Below, in pieces: positions 35,606 through 46,400 of a stretch of DNA of 64,000 bases. The stretch spans positions 248,001-312,000 of the forward strand of contig JAPDRN010000024.1 of assembly GCA_030247855.1 (NCBI GenBank). Reading direction: 5' to 3'. The notes below the pieces were generated by a model, which saw only the letters and a list, made by a program, of their open reading frames with translations, made no database searches and was not told the DNA's origin. Each line of letters begins with the position of its first letter. The stretch's first letter is position 1. Position numbers and translations under genes: made by a program. The DNA comes from Knufia peltigerae. Lineage: Eukaryota > Ascomycota > Eurotiomycetes > Chaetothyriales > Trichomeriaceae.

Positions 35606-36608
35606 CCCACGGGATGAATGGAGTAACTCTCTTTTTTGTGCAGGTCAAATGCGATATCAAGATCCTTTTTTTGATTGGTAGTAACCTGGCTTTCTACCTC
35701 GACATTCCTTTTCTAGCCATGTGTTTTATGTCATTTTTTGCCTTCTTTTTCCAGGAGAGACAAGTCTCTACGACGTGTGTAACAACTCGGCATGGAGAAA
35801 TCGGTTCGAGGGAGAGGGAAGGAGGGTAGAGTGACCTCGTTGGGAATACTTTACGCTGGAAAAAAAAGAAGTCGAGGTAGAAAAAAGGGAGACATGGAAC
35901 GGCACAGAGGAAAAATTTGATGATGGGATATCACTACTTCTTTTTAGCAATCCACGAGTCAGTCCGTCATGATTTCGCAGATTCAATGCCATTCTCTTTG
36001 TCTCTATAACATCTTTCCCTTTCTTGTTGCTTTTATTTTGCATCGTATGAAATGGGGCATCATGCGCCGTCCATGTTGGTGTTTTGGCGTCTAACCACAT
36101 CAGGAATTATCTTGCGAGAACAAAAGACTCGGGAGTCACAACACATTCGTACGGAGTATTTCGCAACAGCACAGGCGCAAGAAATGGCACCGCCCTTGGT
36201 TTTTTTTTGCGCCGTTTGGCCGCCATCGGCACCCCACAAGGGAGGGAACATCTCAACCCTTGGGGACAGATGGACAGATGGACACCATTTGATTGATCAT
36301 TCGATTGGTAAAAAAAAATGAGACAAATGAAACCATTTTATATATGCTACGATTGAACGACCTGGGTTCTCCCCAAACCAAAAGCGACTACACAACCCAT
36401 TTCACGCGTCGACGTCGACGTCGTCATCTTTGAGGAGATGTTTCTTCGTTCGAATTGCGACTAACGTCGGGCGGTCCACAGACTCGTGGCCAGCCGGAGG
36501 GACCAGCCGATCGTGCAAGAGGAGCGTTGGTCACCGACGGCGGCGTGCGTCAGTGCATCGTTCAGAAGGCTCTCGATGGCCCAGCCAGGGGCGAGGGCGT
36601 GAGAGAGC

Positions 36609-36635
36609 TGCGCGCGCGCACACACACACACACGT
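36609..36635. repeat. alternating CG/CA repeat
   Basis: A 27-nt unbroken purine-pyrimidine alternation: (CG)n followed by (CA)7. It is a candidate Z-DNA-forming segment and pairs with a TG repeat 66 nt downstream. Confidence 0.9.
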
Positions 36636-36698
36636 CCCCTTCATGAAACTTGATGGCTCATTTAAGTCCATGATTCTCCTTTTTACGTTCGGGCGGGA

Positions 36699-36720
36699 TG
36701 TGTGTGTGTGTGTGTGTGTG
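36699..36720. repeat. (TG)11 repeat
   Basis: Eleven TG units on the plus strand, complementary to the (CA)7 run at 36619-36632, so up to 14 bp of stem could form in single-stranded DNA or RNA. Confidence 0.9.
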
Positions 36721-37343
36721 CTGATGGTGGCGACCGCTACCACTCCCCGGACTCCGCAGCGATTTGCAAGGGAGATCACCTTCGATCGTTGTCGTTGCTG
36801 CGAGGCGTGCGAGAAGAAAAGAACAACAACAGCAATTTCACCAGGGATAATTTCCACGCCCATCCATGTCCTGAACGGACAGTACGAAACCGAGGACACA
36901 GTCCAAGTGATCAAGTCTTGCGGCAATAAAGTTGGCATTCAAGAGGCCACCATCCCTGAAGTGACGGACTTACTCCGGAAAATTCTTGTATTGTTTGTAC
37001 TTGATGTGAGATGAACGCTGATCTAGATTCTCAACTACGGTAGAAGCATTAGATGTTCAACGCTTTGCTGACAACGACAGCCTGGTTTCAGTCATCACGG
37101 ATAGCAAGATCGTCGACGGGTATGACACATATTGGAAGCCCGCTGTATGCTCGCAGTGGTCAACTCTTGGGCACTTGTTGTTGTACTCCATTGAGTTTCA
37201 AGAGGAGTCGGAATGTTCAATGAGATGGCAGACATTGGATACTGAAGCTTACATGTGTGCAATAGGGGTGCTTCGAGGTCAGGTACTTGCTGTTGCCAAT
37301 GCGAGCTTGGTTGTGCTTGACTTGCTCTGGCTTGAAACCCAAC

Positions 37344-37364
37344 GTTGTTGTTGTTGTTGTTGTT
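37344..37364. repeat. (GTT)7 microsatellite
   Basis: A seven-copy GTT triplet run about 140 bases beyond the PHD-finger gene's stop codon, in its 3' flank. Confidence 0.85.
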
Positions 37365-37500
37365 CCATGAGTCTGTCATCAATTCAATTGCTCGATCGTT
37401 AGGAGTTTCGTGGGGATCACAAAGGGCAGACGAGGCACGGAGCACAAATGAACAGTCAGGATCATTGTCAAAGCAGGACGCCGCCTGCTCAATCTCATTA

Positions 37501-38541
37501 CTACCTTTGACCGTTGGCGGCCTCTTCCTCTTCTGCATCCAATCGGCTATTCAAACATATGGTGCATAGCCATAATTCTGCAATCGTTAGCTAGGGCACT
37601 CAACATGTGGTCAAAGGGGCCGTGGGGGGGGAGGGTTCTGACCATATTTATGATGTAGTATTTGATCACGATGGTTCAAACAACCCTGATGATACCACCC
37701 AATTGAGCAATGCGGGTTGTCACATTTGACACTGCCATTGTCATCAATGTCCCCCATCCTGCAAATGCACCATTCCTCGGCGTCGTCGTCGTCGCCCATC
37801 TCTTCTGGCAGTTTGTTGTTCTGGCGCAAACCTTTTATCTCCTCGGCCAGGTGGTTGAGTATGACTTTGTAACGTTGGAGAAACCCCTTCGGGAATGTTG
37901 CTGTTGCTGTTGCCGTTCCAGATGGCGTTGCCGCCCTTGCGCCGCTTGCACCCTGCTTTGATCCGTTGTTTGATTCATTATCGCTGCTATTTCGACGAGG
38001 CGATAGCTCAGGAAGGGACGAGAGTTCGCTGTCAGAGCTCAATAGAAAGGTTTCCTTGCTTGATTCGGCATCAATGGTGGTGTTTCGAGGGTCTTCTTCA
38101 TTGTAAGGAGTGTCCGATCCTTGTGACAAGGGGTCCTGGGAATTCAAAGGTCTCGGAGAGGAATCGATCGTGATCTGAGGAGTCATAGTATCAGGTACGT
38201 CGATTGAAGGTAGCTGCAGATAGTTAGGACCCAGATTCGATGCAAGCCAGAACCCAATTTGATAACGAGGCACTTACCAAGAAAGGGCCGCAAACTGCGA
38301 TGTTTGAATTTCGATTTCGACTTCGCGGCGTTGGATAGACAAGGGGACGGTTCTCAAGATTCATGATCTCCCACTCGACTCCATGTTGGAGGCAGATTCG
38401 CACAACATCATCTCGCGGGTAATGACTTCCTACTTGCTCGTGCCGTCGCTTTTGTCCAAGTCTCTCTGGTTTCTTGGTTGCGCGAGTTGAGCGTCGGACC
38501 CAGTTCTCAGGCTGAGACTTAGACTTGGAAGACCTTGCCAT
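37501..38541 (-). CDS. PHD-finger protein
   Basis: Predicted 303-residue nuclear protein with a C-terminal PHD zinc finger; such fingers read histone H3 tails. Minus-strand exons are 38541-38278, 38213-37643 and 37577-37501. The finger begins WCICRMGD and continues through KCDNPHC, IGWYHQGC. The last Cys pair (WLCTIC) is supplied only by the short third exon, which is good evidence for the last intron (65 nt, a weak GTCAGA donor but a CTAAC branch site). The CDN-x-x-C-x-I-x-WYHxxC pattern resembles ING-type fingers, but the N-terminal part is basic and Ser-rich with no ING domain I could see. A model stopping in the second exon would lose a zinc ligand pair. Confidence 0.8.
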
Positions 38542-39771
38542 TTTGTCAATCCTGAAGTGTAACAAAGACAACAAGACGTGGGCTGAGCATGATCGACCAT
38601 TAGGGTCCAGTAGGAAACGGCGACAGTCATCTGAAGAGAGGATGGAGTAGCACTATCGTTCACTTCACTGTGCCTTTTCGCGAAGTCGTGAAGTCGCGAT
38701 GTCGCCTTCACTGTTGGTTTTCTGCTGCAACTTTGCACACCGACCCAGGTATCCCGGTACACCCCCTTCCTCCCCAGCAACGTCTTCCTGAAACAGATGG
38801 TAGATACACAACAAGAATATGTGCCTCGTTGTGCATGATCACAGTCGCCATCATCATCAGGCATACACATAAGACTTGAAGAAATGAACCGATGCTGGTC
38901 GTTGAGGACAGCTCAGGCAGTGGGTATAGAATTTTTTTTCGCGCTCCTTGATTTGGCTATATGTGATGACTGCTGGCCGCGATGAAAAGGGGCAGTGGTC
39001 AGATTTTCCAAGTTGAGATTCAAGGACGAGAAGAAGACAAAATTCCATGACGCCAGCTATGGAGGTAGCAAATTGTCTAAAGTCAGTTTCCCATATATAT
39101 TTATGCTTACCTTGTCCACTTGTACAATGTAAACTGGTCAGATAATGCAGAAGTCCATTCTGCACTGTGCAGTCCACAAGTGAAAATCACCAAGACTTAC
39201 AAATTCGATATTTATGGTGCAGGATGCTGTCTGTATCAGAAGCAAACTCAGCCAAACAATCTTCCAGCAGCGAAGGAACTCATGTGCCGCGGTTTACAAA
39301 GAAACATGAAGAACATCAACTTGATAATTGAGACGAGGAGAGGAATGGATTGTGAGGCTGATGTCTAACTCCTCGAGCCTCGCCCTCGATAGGGAAACAG
39401 AGTGACGCCGCCCTTCCTCACCCCCGGCTCGCGCGGCCAGGATGAGTGATCACTCTTGACTTATCGATTGGAGAGGCGAAATTCTGGCGAGACATTAAGG
39501 GTTATCGTGGCTTCTATAGATCCGGAAGTAAAGCAGATCAAAGGGTTTGCCGTGCATTGAAGTCAAGTCCTTACCGGAGAATGCTCTTGGAGTTTTGTGG
39601 ATGCGAGTGGGTCAAGGATAATTGCATATAGCCGCGAGTCCTTGAGCTGTGTATTGCCTCCTGCAATCCCATCACCTCCTCATATCAGCGGGACGAGAAC
39701 AGCCCATTGGCACCTAGTAATAAGCTTCAGAAAGGTGATCCAACATTGTACGATTAGATCGGCCAAATATA
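38542..39771. other. intergenic, no gene seen
   Basis: About 1.2 kb between the PHD-finger gene (-) and the thioesterase remnant (+). The open frames are short and unconvincing. The first gene-like signal at the right end is the thioesterase-like frame. Confidence 0.6.
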
Positions 39772-40267
39772 ACGCTGGATGCTTACCACGACACCGACTT
39801 TGGCTTGTCTCTGGAAGAACGCGTTCGAGCATCCTTGAAAGCGGTGACTCGCGATTCGCGATACGACGGCTTCGATACCCACCTGCTAAGGAAAAGTCGA
39901 ATTTGTCGCGGTGCTCAAGGATCGACGACAAACTTCTTTTCGCTTCATAGTCGATGCGTCCATCTGCAACAAGGATGGAAACCTTCACGGCGGCGCATGC
40001 TCTGCACTACTCGACAACATAAGCTCGACTTCGCTTTACACCATCGGGCGCCCGGGATTTTGGGACAATTTGGGCGTCAGTCGCTCGATGTACGTTGTGT
40101 TCCACAAGGCGATGCCTAAGGACATTACAGTTCAAGTTCTTCGCGAAGTCAAGGCAGTCGGGAAGAAGATGGCTACACTTTCCGCAACGACGCTTTCACC
40201 AGATGGAGCCACGGTTTACGCGAGCTGCGTCCACGAAAAGTTCGCCTTTCGAGCATTGAAAATATGA
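39772..40267 (+). pseudogene. hotdog acyl-CoA thioesterase, frameshifted remnant
   Basis: A protein of the PaaI/THEM2-like hotdog thioesterase family is recognisable over about 165 residues but is split between two frames. Frame 1 carries SLEERVRASLKAV and DGFDTHLLRK; the rest is in the +1 frame from FVAVLKDRRQ onward. The second part includes the active-site-type stretch CNKDGNLHGG, then LLDNISSTSLYTIGRPGF and LGVSRSM. Removing one A from the A4 run at 39892-39895 would restore a single frame. No in-frame ATG precedes the first part (an ACG at 39772 stands where a start might have been; a TGA lies at 39736). It could be a true pseudogene, or an intact gene with a sequence error plus a missed first exon. 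Confidence 0.65.
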
Positions 40268-41499
40268 TGTTATCGTGCGATGGCTGCTCTCTTTCAGCGA
40301 ACCACGTCTTCATGTCAGGGTCAAGTGCTGCTTCTACGATCTTGTATATATTGACGCCGAGTATCGAGATCCTACCTCTTCCCGGGCCAAGCTCCGCCAA
40401 ATGAAAGCTGAGTTGTCAGAAATGATATTAAAGGCACTTGACGACAATTGACGCAGGACACAGTCAGATCTCAATCGCTTCTTACATGCAATAGCGTCAA
40501 GCCAAGGGTGGTGTGATTGACATCTGGCGTCATAACGGAGCTGGCCATGAAGCAGCCATTGTCTCATACAATTAGGTTCACTTTGTCCACCACCGGCCAA
40601 TATTGCCGCTCTCAAAGGCAATAATGTCAACTGTGCTTTCAGATAGAAAGAGATCCTGACAGACCAAGCGGCGGCTGCGGTAGAGACAGTCTTAAATCAC
40701 ATAGGCAAACAAAGGTGTAGGCCCTTCAACATGTTGTAATCAATCCGACAATGCAAATACTTTGGAGTGCGAGCTAACTCGGCGGAAACGGGGTATGGCC
40801 AAGAAACACATGTTATTGTCCCAGGTACACGGCCGTGTTATTAACGATATTGCAGACCCAGTTCCCTCTATTGGAAGCTGTGAAAATCTGAACGACGATT
40901 TTCAGCGTTGAGGTCACCGAGGATCACACCAAGCGCTTCAAGACCCTGGATGAGCCTGTCTTCTGCATCTTTCTGCGTTTCATTCAATGAGGTGAAGAGC
41001 GCCTGACTTATCTACGGACAATGATTGGCTTCGAGTTGTCCCAGTCACTCGATCTGTAGACGTCTCTGCGCCTAACAGATAGTCGAGTATCTACGAGACG
41101 GTTTGCTTCCAGACTCGCGGCACCGAAGCGGATCCCGATATTTTGACCAAGAGGGACATCAAGGCTGGAGTGACGGAGCTTGGTGTGCCGATCGATCCAG
41201 TAGACAAGGCCGGTCAAGTGCTTTGTATGTGGTGGACCTCGTGATCAGGTTCCGCGTGAATTGCACGGCATGATACTTTGCCTGCCCATGTTGACCGTCG
41301 GGCTCGTGTGGACTCTATTTGTGTTTGAGATTTTTGCTTGTCGTAAGAAACCGGTGTGTGTCAAGAATCGGAAACGCCGCAACTATTTGGCATTTGGAAA
41401 AGTCATCTACTCAGCTTGATGTCCAGCTTAGGGAAAAGGGGAGCTGGGGAGTCAAGTACCTGTGCGCGCATATTGCCGGGCGCCAACATCCTGGAGCTT
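40268..41499. other. intergenic with unassigned gene-like fragments
   Basis: No complete gene. On the minus strand a short frame ending at 40868 reads LNETQKDAEDRLIQGLEALG, and a frame at 41008-41217 reads DWDNSKPIIVRR near its end. On the plus strand 41100-41220 reads EADPDILTKRDIKAGVTELG. These could be fragments of further decayed genes, but I cannot assign any of them to a family, and the last two overlap on opposite strands, so at most one is real. Confidence 0.35.
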
Positions 41500-42025
41500 T
41501 GATTGCTTTGCAGCCCCTCAAAAGCTCACCAACTTGAGGTTGGCAGCTCTTATAACCGTTGTGGATCACAATCACCACTTTTCCAGCGGGCTGAATGAAA
41601 TATAACGCCCTGATAGTTCTCATGGCCAGTGATATCGCAATCTTTCTAGATCGTGCAAACCGACCCGCCATACAGATTGCGCACTCAACCATGTTGACTC
41701 TATAACTTCGACGCCAAGGCGAACATGTGGCCGGATGCCAAATTTGTCAACAGTGTCGTTCAGATACTGCAGGATTTCGGGCTGCTCAGCAAAACGCTTT
41801 TGACCAGTTTGGATTCAGGTTGAATGAAAAAGAGTACAGATGTGAATCAGCGTCACAGCCCACGCCAGGATAAGTGTTCAAGAACCAAGTACCCCCCGCA
41901 GACTTTTCACGCTCGTAGATGATGAAGTTCCTTTGGCCGAGATCGAAGCGAAGTCGTGCTGAAAGAGCAATGCCGGCAACTCCGCACCCAATGACGATGA
42001 GTCGGGGTTCGTGTGTAGATGCCAT
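41500..42025 (-). pseudogene. Baeyer-Villiger-type flavin monooxygenase, decayed remnant
   Basis: The N-terminal quarter to third of a family member (normally about 500-600 residues) is visible. It starts at the ATG 42025 with the FAD-binding motif VIGCGVAGIA and reads through YEREKSAGGTWFLNTYPG and GCDADSHLYSFSF. After WSK the frame ends in TGA, but the family sequence resumes in another frame (RFAEQPEILQYLND, GVEVIESTWLS). It then shifts again to DITGHENYQGVIFHSARW, and a degenerate second nucleotide-binding motif (VVIVIHNG) appears after an apparent short deletion. Two of the shifts are single extra bases in A-runs (41798-41801 and near 41661). No C-terminal domain can be read. The combination of shifts, deletion and missing C-terminus indicates a true pseudogene. 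Confidence 0.8.
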
Positions 42026-42749
42026 ATTCCTTCGCAACACGCCGGTGCTTAATTAGATGACTGTCTCGTTCATGCTTCTCACTCCTGCGGGCATAAATAG
42101 GTCTGTTGTTGCACTTTATGGACGTCCATAATTTCTCCTGTCAAGTGGGGTACTCCAGCAGTGAGGAAGATAGGCTATATGCCTTCGGCGTGGTTATTGA
42201 GTATTGCGCAACGGTAATTGGAATCAGCGCCCTCGGCAGTGCTTTAGGTACCAACACAATGACAACGTACTGACCAGTTATCCATGACCTGGCACTGACT
42301 GCCACTTAGGACATGTCATCTGGGTCTACACTGGTCCTGGGTTTGCTCCACACGCTAGGAGTGAAATTCTAGAAGAAAACATAGTCTCTGTAATTGTCTC
42401 TAATGAAAGAACTTGTCTCAAACCAGAATATAGTCGAGAGACTACAGTGAAAATTAAACTATCGCTATAAAGTGAGTCAGAGCGTGAAGTGAGAGGGTGA
42501 GAAGAAAGCGAGAAGAGAGTGAGTCGAGAGCATGTCGTCTTAAAAGCGGCACCGTCTGCATGAGCGCGTGCCGAGAGCTTGGAGCAGTTCGAGTTCCCTG
42601 AAGCGGATTCAATTTAATGCAGAGAGATCAACGGGTCTGTTCATTCATAGACATTTAAGGTAATACTATTCTCTGTTTGCCTATTTACTTGTGGCCTTTC
42701 ATATAAAATGTTTTTGGCATGGTTCGTTGTAGATCTGTTTGTGATGATG
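42026..42749. other. intergenic, no gene seen
   Basis: About 720 bases, AT-rich in part. A purine-rich GAGAG/GTGAG stretch lies at about 42470-42532. No gene is recognised. Confidence 0.6.
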
Positions 42750-43424
42750 TTATATCCAATGCTTCGGCATTATAGGCGTCGAGTTCTGGGACACTTTCGG
42801 GAGCCCGAAATCAAACGACCGTGGGCTTGGGATGCTTTTGTTCTGCTCGAGTTGCTGCATGGCCAGGTCACGCTCATGTCGGATCGCGTCCTCACTTTTT
42901 GGCTCGTCTTCGGTCTTTCCAAGTTTTCGGTTGAAGGTAAATTTGAATTTCGATCGTCGCCTGCCGCACCACAATAACAGCACAAGAAGCATGGCGAGAC
43001 CTGCCATTCCACCAAGGACACCACCAGCGATGGCTCCGGAATGTTTGGAGGTTGAGGACGAAGATGATGGTTCAGGGCAGGCACTCGATGTGGCACTTCC
43101 TGTCGCGGAGGTGGATGCGGAAACAAGATGGATTGTTTTGGTGGTTGGAACAGTACTTGAGAGGGTGATGCTGGTCACTGAGGGTGTGTGTGCAGCACCA
43201 GAGGCCAAGAGAGATCCTGAATCTGTTACAGATGCGCCTGACGTATTCGAAGCATCACTCTGGTTGACATTGATAGCACCAAAGGTAAATTCGGCACTCG
43301 AGATTGAAGAGGGAGCATCGGTCGAGGCAACAGTGCTAGTAGCTGCGCCTTGCAGCACAGTTTGAGTGACGGTGATGGTACTTGGAGGAGCACAAGGATC
43401 CTGTCTTCGCCATAACCAGGACAT
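42750..43424 (-). CDS. Ser/Thr-rich single-span membrane protein (Mid2/Wsc-like layout)
   Basis: Predicted 224-residue intronless protein. It starts at MSWLWRRQDPCAPP, followed by about 110 Ser/Thr/Ala-rich residues likely to be O-glycosylated. One membrane span (AIAGGVLGGMAGLAMLLVLL) is preceded by a Ser-rich stretch and followed by a basic stop-transfer (CGRRRSK). A cytoplasmic tail of about 60 residues comes next. That layout resembles fungal cell-wall sensors of the Mid2/Wsc group, but no WSC domain or clear cleavable signal peptide is present. A missed 5' exon could supply a signal peptide; the open frame upstream lacks an ATG. Function is inference only. Confidence 0.65.
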   Translation of the reverse strand: MSWLWRRQDPCAPPSTITVTQTVLQGAATSTVASTDAPSSISSAEFTFGAINVNQSDASNTSGASVTDSGSLLASGAAHTPSVTSITLSSTVPTTKTIHLVSASTSATGSATSSACPEPSSSSSTSKHSGAIAGGVLGGMAGLAMLLVLLLWCGRRRSKFKFTFNRKLGKTEDEPKSEDAIRHERDLAMQQLEQNKSIPSPRSFDFGLPKVSQNSTPIMPKHWI

Positions 43425-46400
43425 GGTAAACAGTTTGTATGTAGATGTTCGTGTCAATTATGTGGCTTATTGAAGGGAGCCAGGGAGGAGGTTCTGCTAT
43501 TGCAGGCTGCTTTGGCAGGATACATGGCGACCCAAAGAGCCCATCACCAGGGGTGAACATATATCTGATCATTGTCATTTTCGAAGCACCACTCACCTTT
43601 GTCCCCAAGTTATTGAAACCTTTACAAAACAAACAATCATGTGTACAAAGAGATTCTAAATTTGGTCAATTGGGTACATAAGTGTAGCAAAGACAGCTCT
43701 ATCGCAGTTTTCTTTGTTCTGCGGAATTAGCCACCAATGGAGATGGGTTAAGAGACATTGGAATTTTCATGAAGAAAGGAATGAAAATCGAACTTTTGTG
43801 TTGTAGGCTCGTGCACACAAATGCTACGAGAGTACAATGAGCATGTTGCGATATTTCCCCCATGTACCGGTTAGTGTGTGGATGCTTTGAGGGAAGGAAG
43901 AAGTCGCAACAAGGCCGGAAGTGCTTCCAACAAGTTAGACGTGGCATGCTGGATGTAGGGCCACAGCTGGAGGATGGACGACTTGGGGGATTTTTACGAG
44001 TTCGAATAAGTCTGTCAAAATCGTGGAAGCGCACATTGACCTCCCTCGATAGCGAGCGGGAGCAGCCAACCCACAATCATCCAAGTTGTGAGGGAACGGG
44101 ATGTGGCGCCATCCTCCTGTTGTAGGGGCCATTGCGCTACTGCACGTCAGTGACAACGATGAGCTCATGTTTTTTTTGTCTTGTGCATTCGGCCCTCCTT
44201 TGACACTCGCCCCCCTTTGGTGCTGACTTTTTCGATGTGAAGTCGAGGGTGACACAAGATCAAAGATTTATATGATTTGGTGGGTTTCGTGTTCTCGACC
44301 TTTTGATGCAATGCGAGTAAGATGACGGTGCTGTCCATTCGGAGCAAGATGCAAAAAGGCATCAAAAGCTAAGCTCTGGGATGAATCTTGTGGGGTAAAC
44401 AACGCACGGGTGAATTTGAGATCTCGGATCATCCGAGGGCTGGAACTAAAATAAAAAAAAAGTTTCCCGGTGGACTCTCAAGGCATCATCTTAGACAAGA
44501 TATTTTGATCGTTCGATAGTGCCAGCCCGGGTTGGACCACTAATGACCAGTAAGCCCACACCAAGAAGCCATCGCCTCCCCTGGGAGATCAACGGCCACG
44601 AGGGGGCATCAAAAACGTGAGATGAAGATCTCTACAACGGCATGACAAGCTTGGATTGTAAGGAACGGGCATGTGGCAGCACGACCACGATCCTCGAGGT
44701 TGAAACCTCACGGACTACGAAGTAGCTTGTGCTTTGAAAAAGGGACCTTTGCTTGTAGGAGGGGCCCTCTGAGAAAAGAACACAAATCGTATAGATTCTC
44801 AAATCCACATGTTTATGACTTCGGGAGAGCAGCAGGGGATGCTAACCGCGGTAGAATGATGATACTTCGGATAAGTCAAAAGGGAAAGCGCTCTCCCGTC
44901 CATTGTCCGCATCGACCATGTGATAGCTTACGTACCAGGGCAAGTAAATAGTACGTGGTGGCGCAAACGCCAGCTGGAAAGCCTTTCTTTGGTAGAGCTT
45001 TTTGACAGGGCCGCAGTATCCGTACAATAGGTTGGGACAGCTTCCAAAGGAGGATGCGAGTGGACACCAACTACGTCTTGTGTGCACTGTAGCTGGGTTT
45101 TACAGAGTGCCAATTTCGTGGCTTGAGATTCATTCTTGGTTACTATCCAGCTACAAATGTCGAAAGAGTTTGTGGCTTCATTTAGCTTCAGGTGTTTTCA
45201 GGCTATGACCAAGGACTGCATGAGAGGCTTGAGAAGAATTGCAAAGAAACACGGGGACAGTCTAAGAACAGCAAGATGCATTTTACAGGCCTTGTCGCGA
45301 TGAGGAAAGGCGGACATACATCGATGCCTGGAAAGGTGTGTGGGAAACCTGAGTCGCGTATCTGCAGTAGTGTGTGTCCCTGGCTAGTGGACGGACGGAC
45401 ACGGGGACGGGCATGAGGCTACGGAGTTGTAATAAAAATGGCCTACAATAATACTTCATAGAAGAGGGAGAGGCTGGTTTGGTCGTCATCAGAATCCTGA
45501 GGCTGGCTGAGGGTATTCAAGATTGCCGGCAAGAATGTTGAGAACAGCCCAGACTGTTCATTCCGGAATTCTGGACAAGCAGACTTTGAGATCACACAAA
45601 GGCAGAGTGCTCGAGAGGTGTTGACACCCAAGACAAGAACAGTCGATAGTTCTAGTAGGTTGCTGAACCAGGTCGATATGACCAGGGCATATCCCTTCCA
45701 AGTGGAATGATTGGCCCTTTGCTCCTTTGTTATTCCTCCCAGACGAAATTTCGTTCACGAAGGAGGCCACAGGTTGAAGGTCCGCCAGCGCTACCAGCCG
45801 TAGGGAGTAGAGGCCCAGCCATTTAGCACACGTCTTACCAACGACGACGTGCCTACCCAGGGTATTTTAGCGCCAATGTGGTGGCTTATTTTTGAATGCG
45901 ACCGCAACTTTATCCATGTCCGTCGGAGGCCTGGTATAACGCCACGAACATCATCCCGTAAGTGTGAGGTCGTAGGCAATAAAGTAGCTGTTTTCGAGAT
46001 GCACCTTGATTCACGTCCGAGAGTGTCTGTTCAAGATCCTCTGAAAATTGAAATTTTTGTCTCGCGCCGACTTTTGAGTAGCTTAGCAACATTGACTGCG
46101 CTGTCGGCGAGGGCGAGGACGAGATGCAGGGCGAGATGCAAGGAGGAGGACGAGTGACCTGCTGGCAAGGGAGAAAAGATTGTCTTTCCGCGTAGTTGAG
46201 TTTACAACTCGCATGGATGACGCAGAGACAAGGAGTTTGACGTACGAAGGACAAGAAAACGCAGTGCCAATGGGTCCAAGTGGCCAACGGTGGCGTCGGG
46301 TACGAGATGCAAGCGAGTAGCTGTAGATCTTTTTGCCCCAAACCGAACAGTGGAAGCGCCATGTTTTCTCGCTCCCTCACGATGTTCCTCGTCCTGGCCG

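Larger units (their letters stand above)
35606..37500. other. intergenic with simple repeats
   Basis: About 1.9 kb between the ORM gene (+) and the PHD-finger gene (-), which converge. It includes one TACGGAGTA at 36150-36158, a GTCGAC repeat near 36410-36425, CG/CA and TG repeats at 36609-36720, and a (GTT)7 run at 37344-37364. The open frame at 36430-37014 crosses simple repeats and shows no family features. Confidence 0.6.

Noticed and set aside
35281..35829. 182-codon plus-strand frame overlapping the ORM gene
   Set aside because: Out-of-frame shadow of the ORM second exon; the ORM reading is fully conserved.
36430..37014. 194-codon plus-strand frame crossing the dinucleotide repeats
   Set aside because: Its length depends on CA/TG repeats that stay open in several frames; no conserved motif or splice support.
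39892..39895. Programmed frameshift site in the thioesterase
   Set aside because: Possible in principle, but the missing start codon and the similar breaks in the adjacent decayed gene make decay or sequence error simpler.
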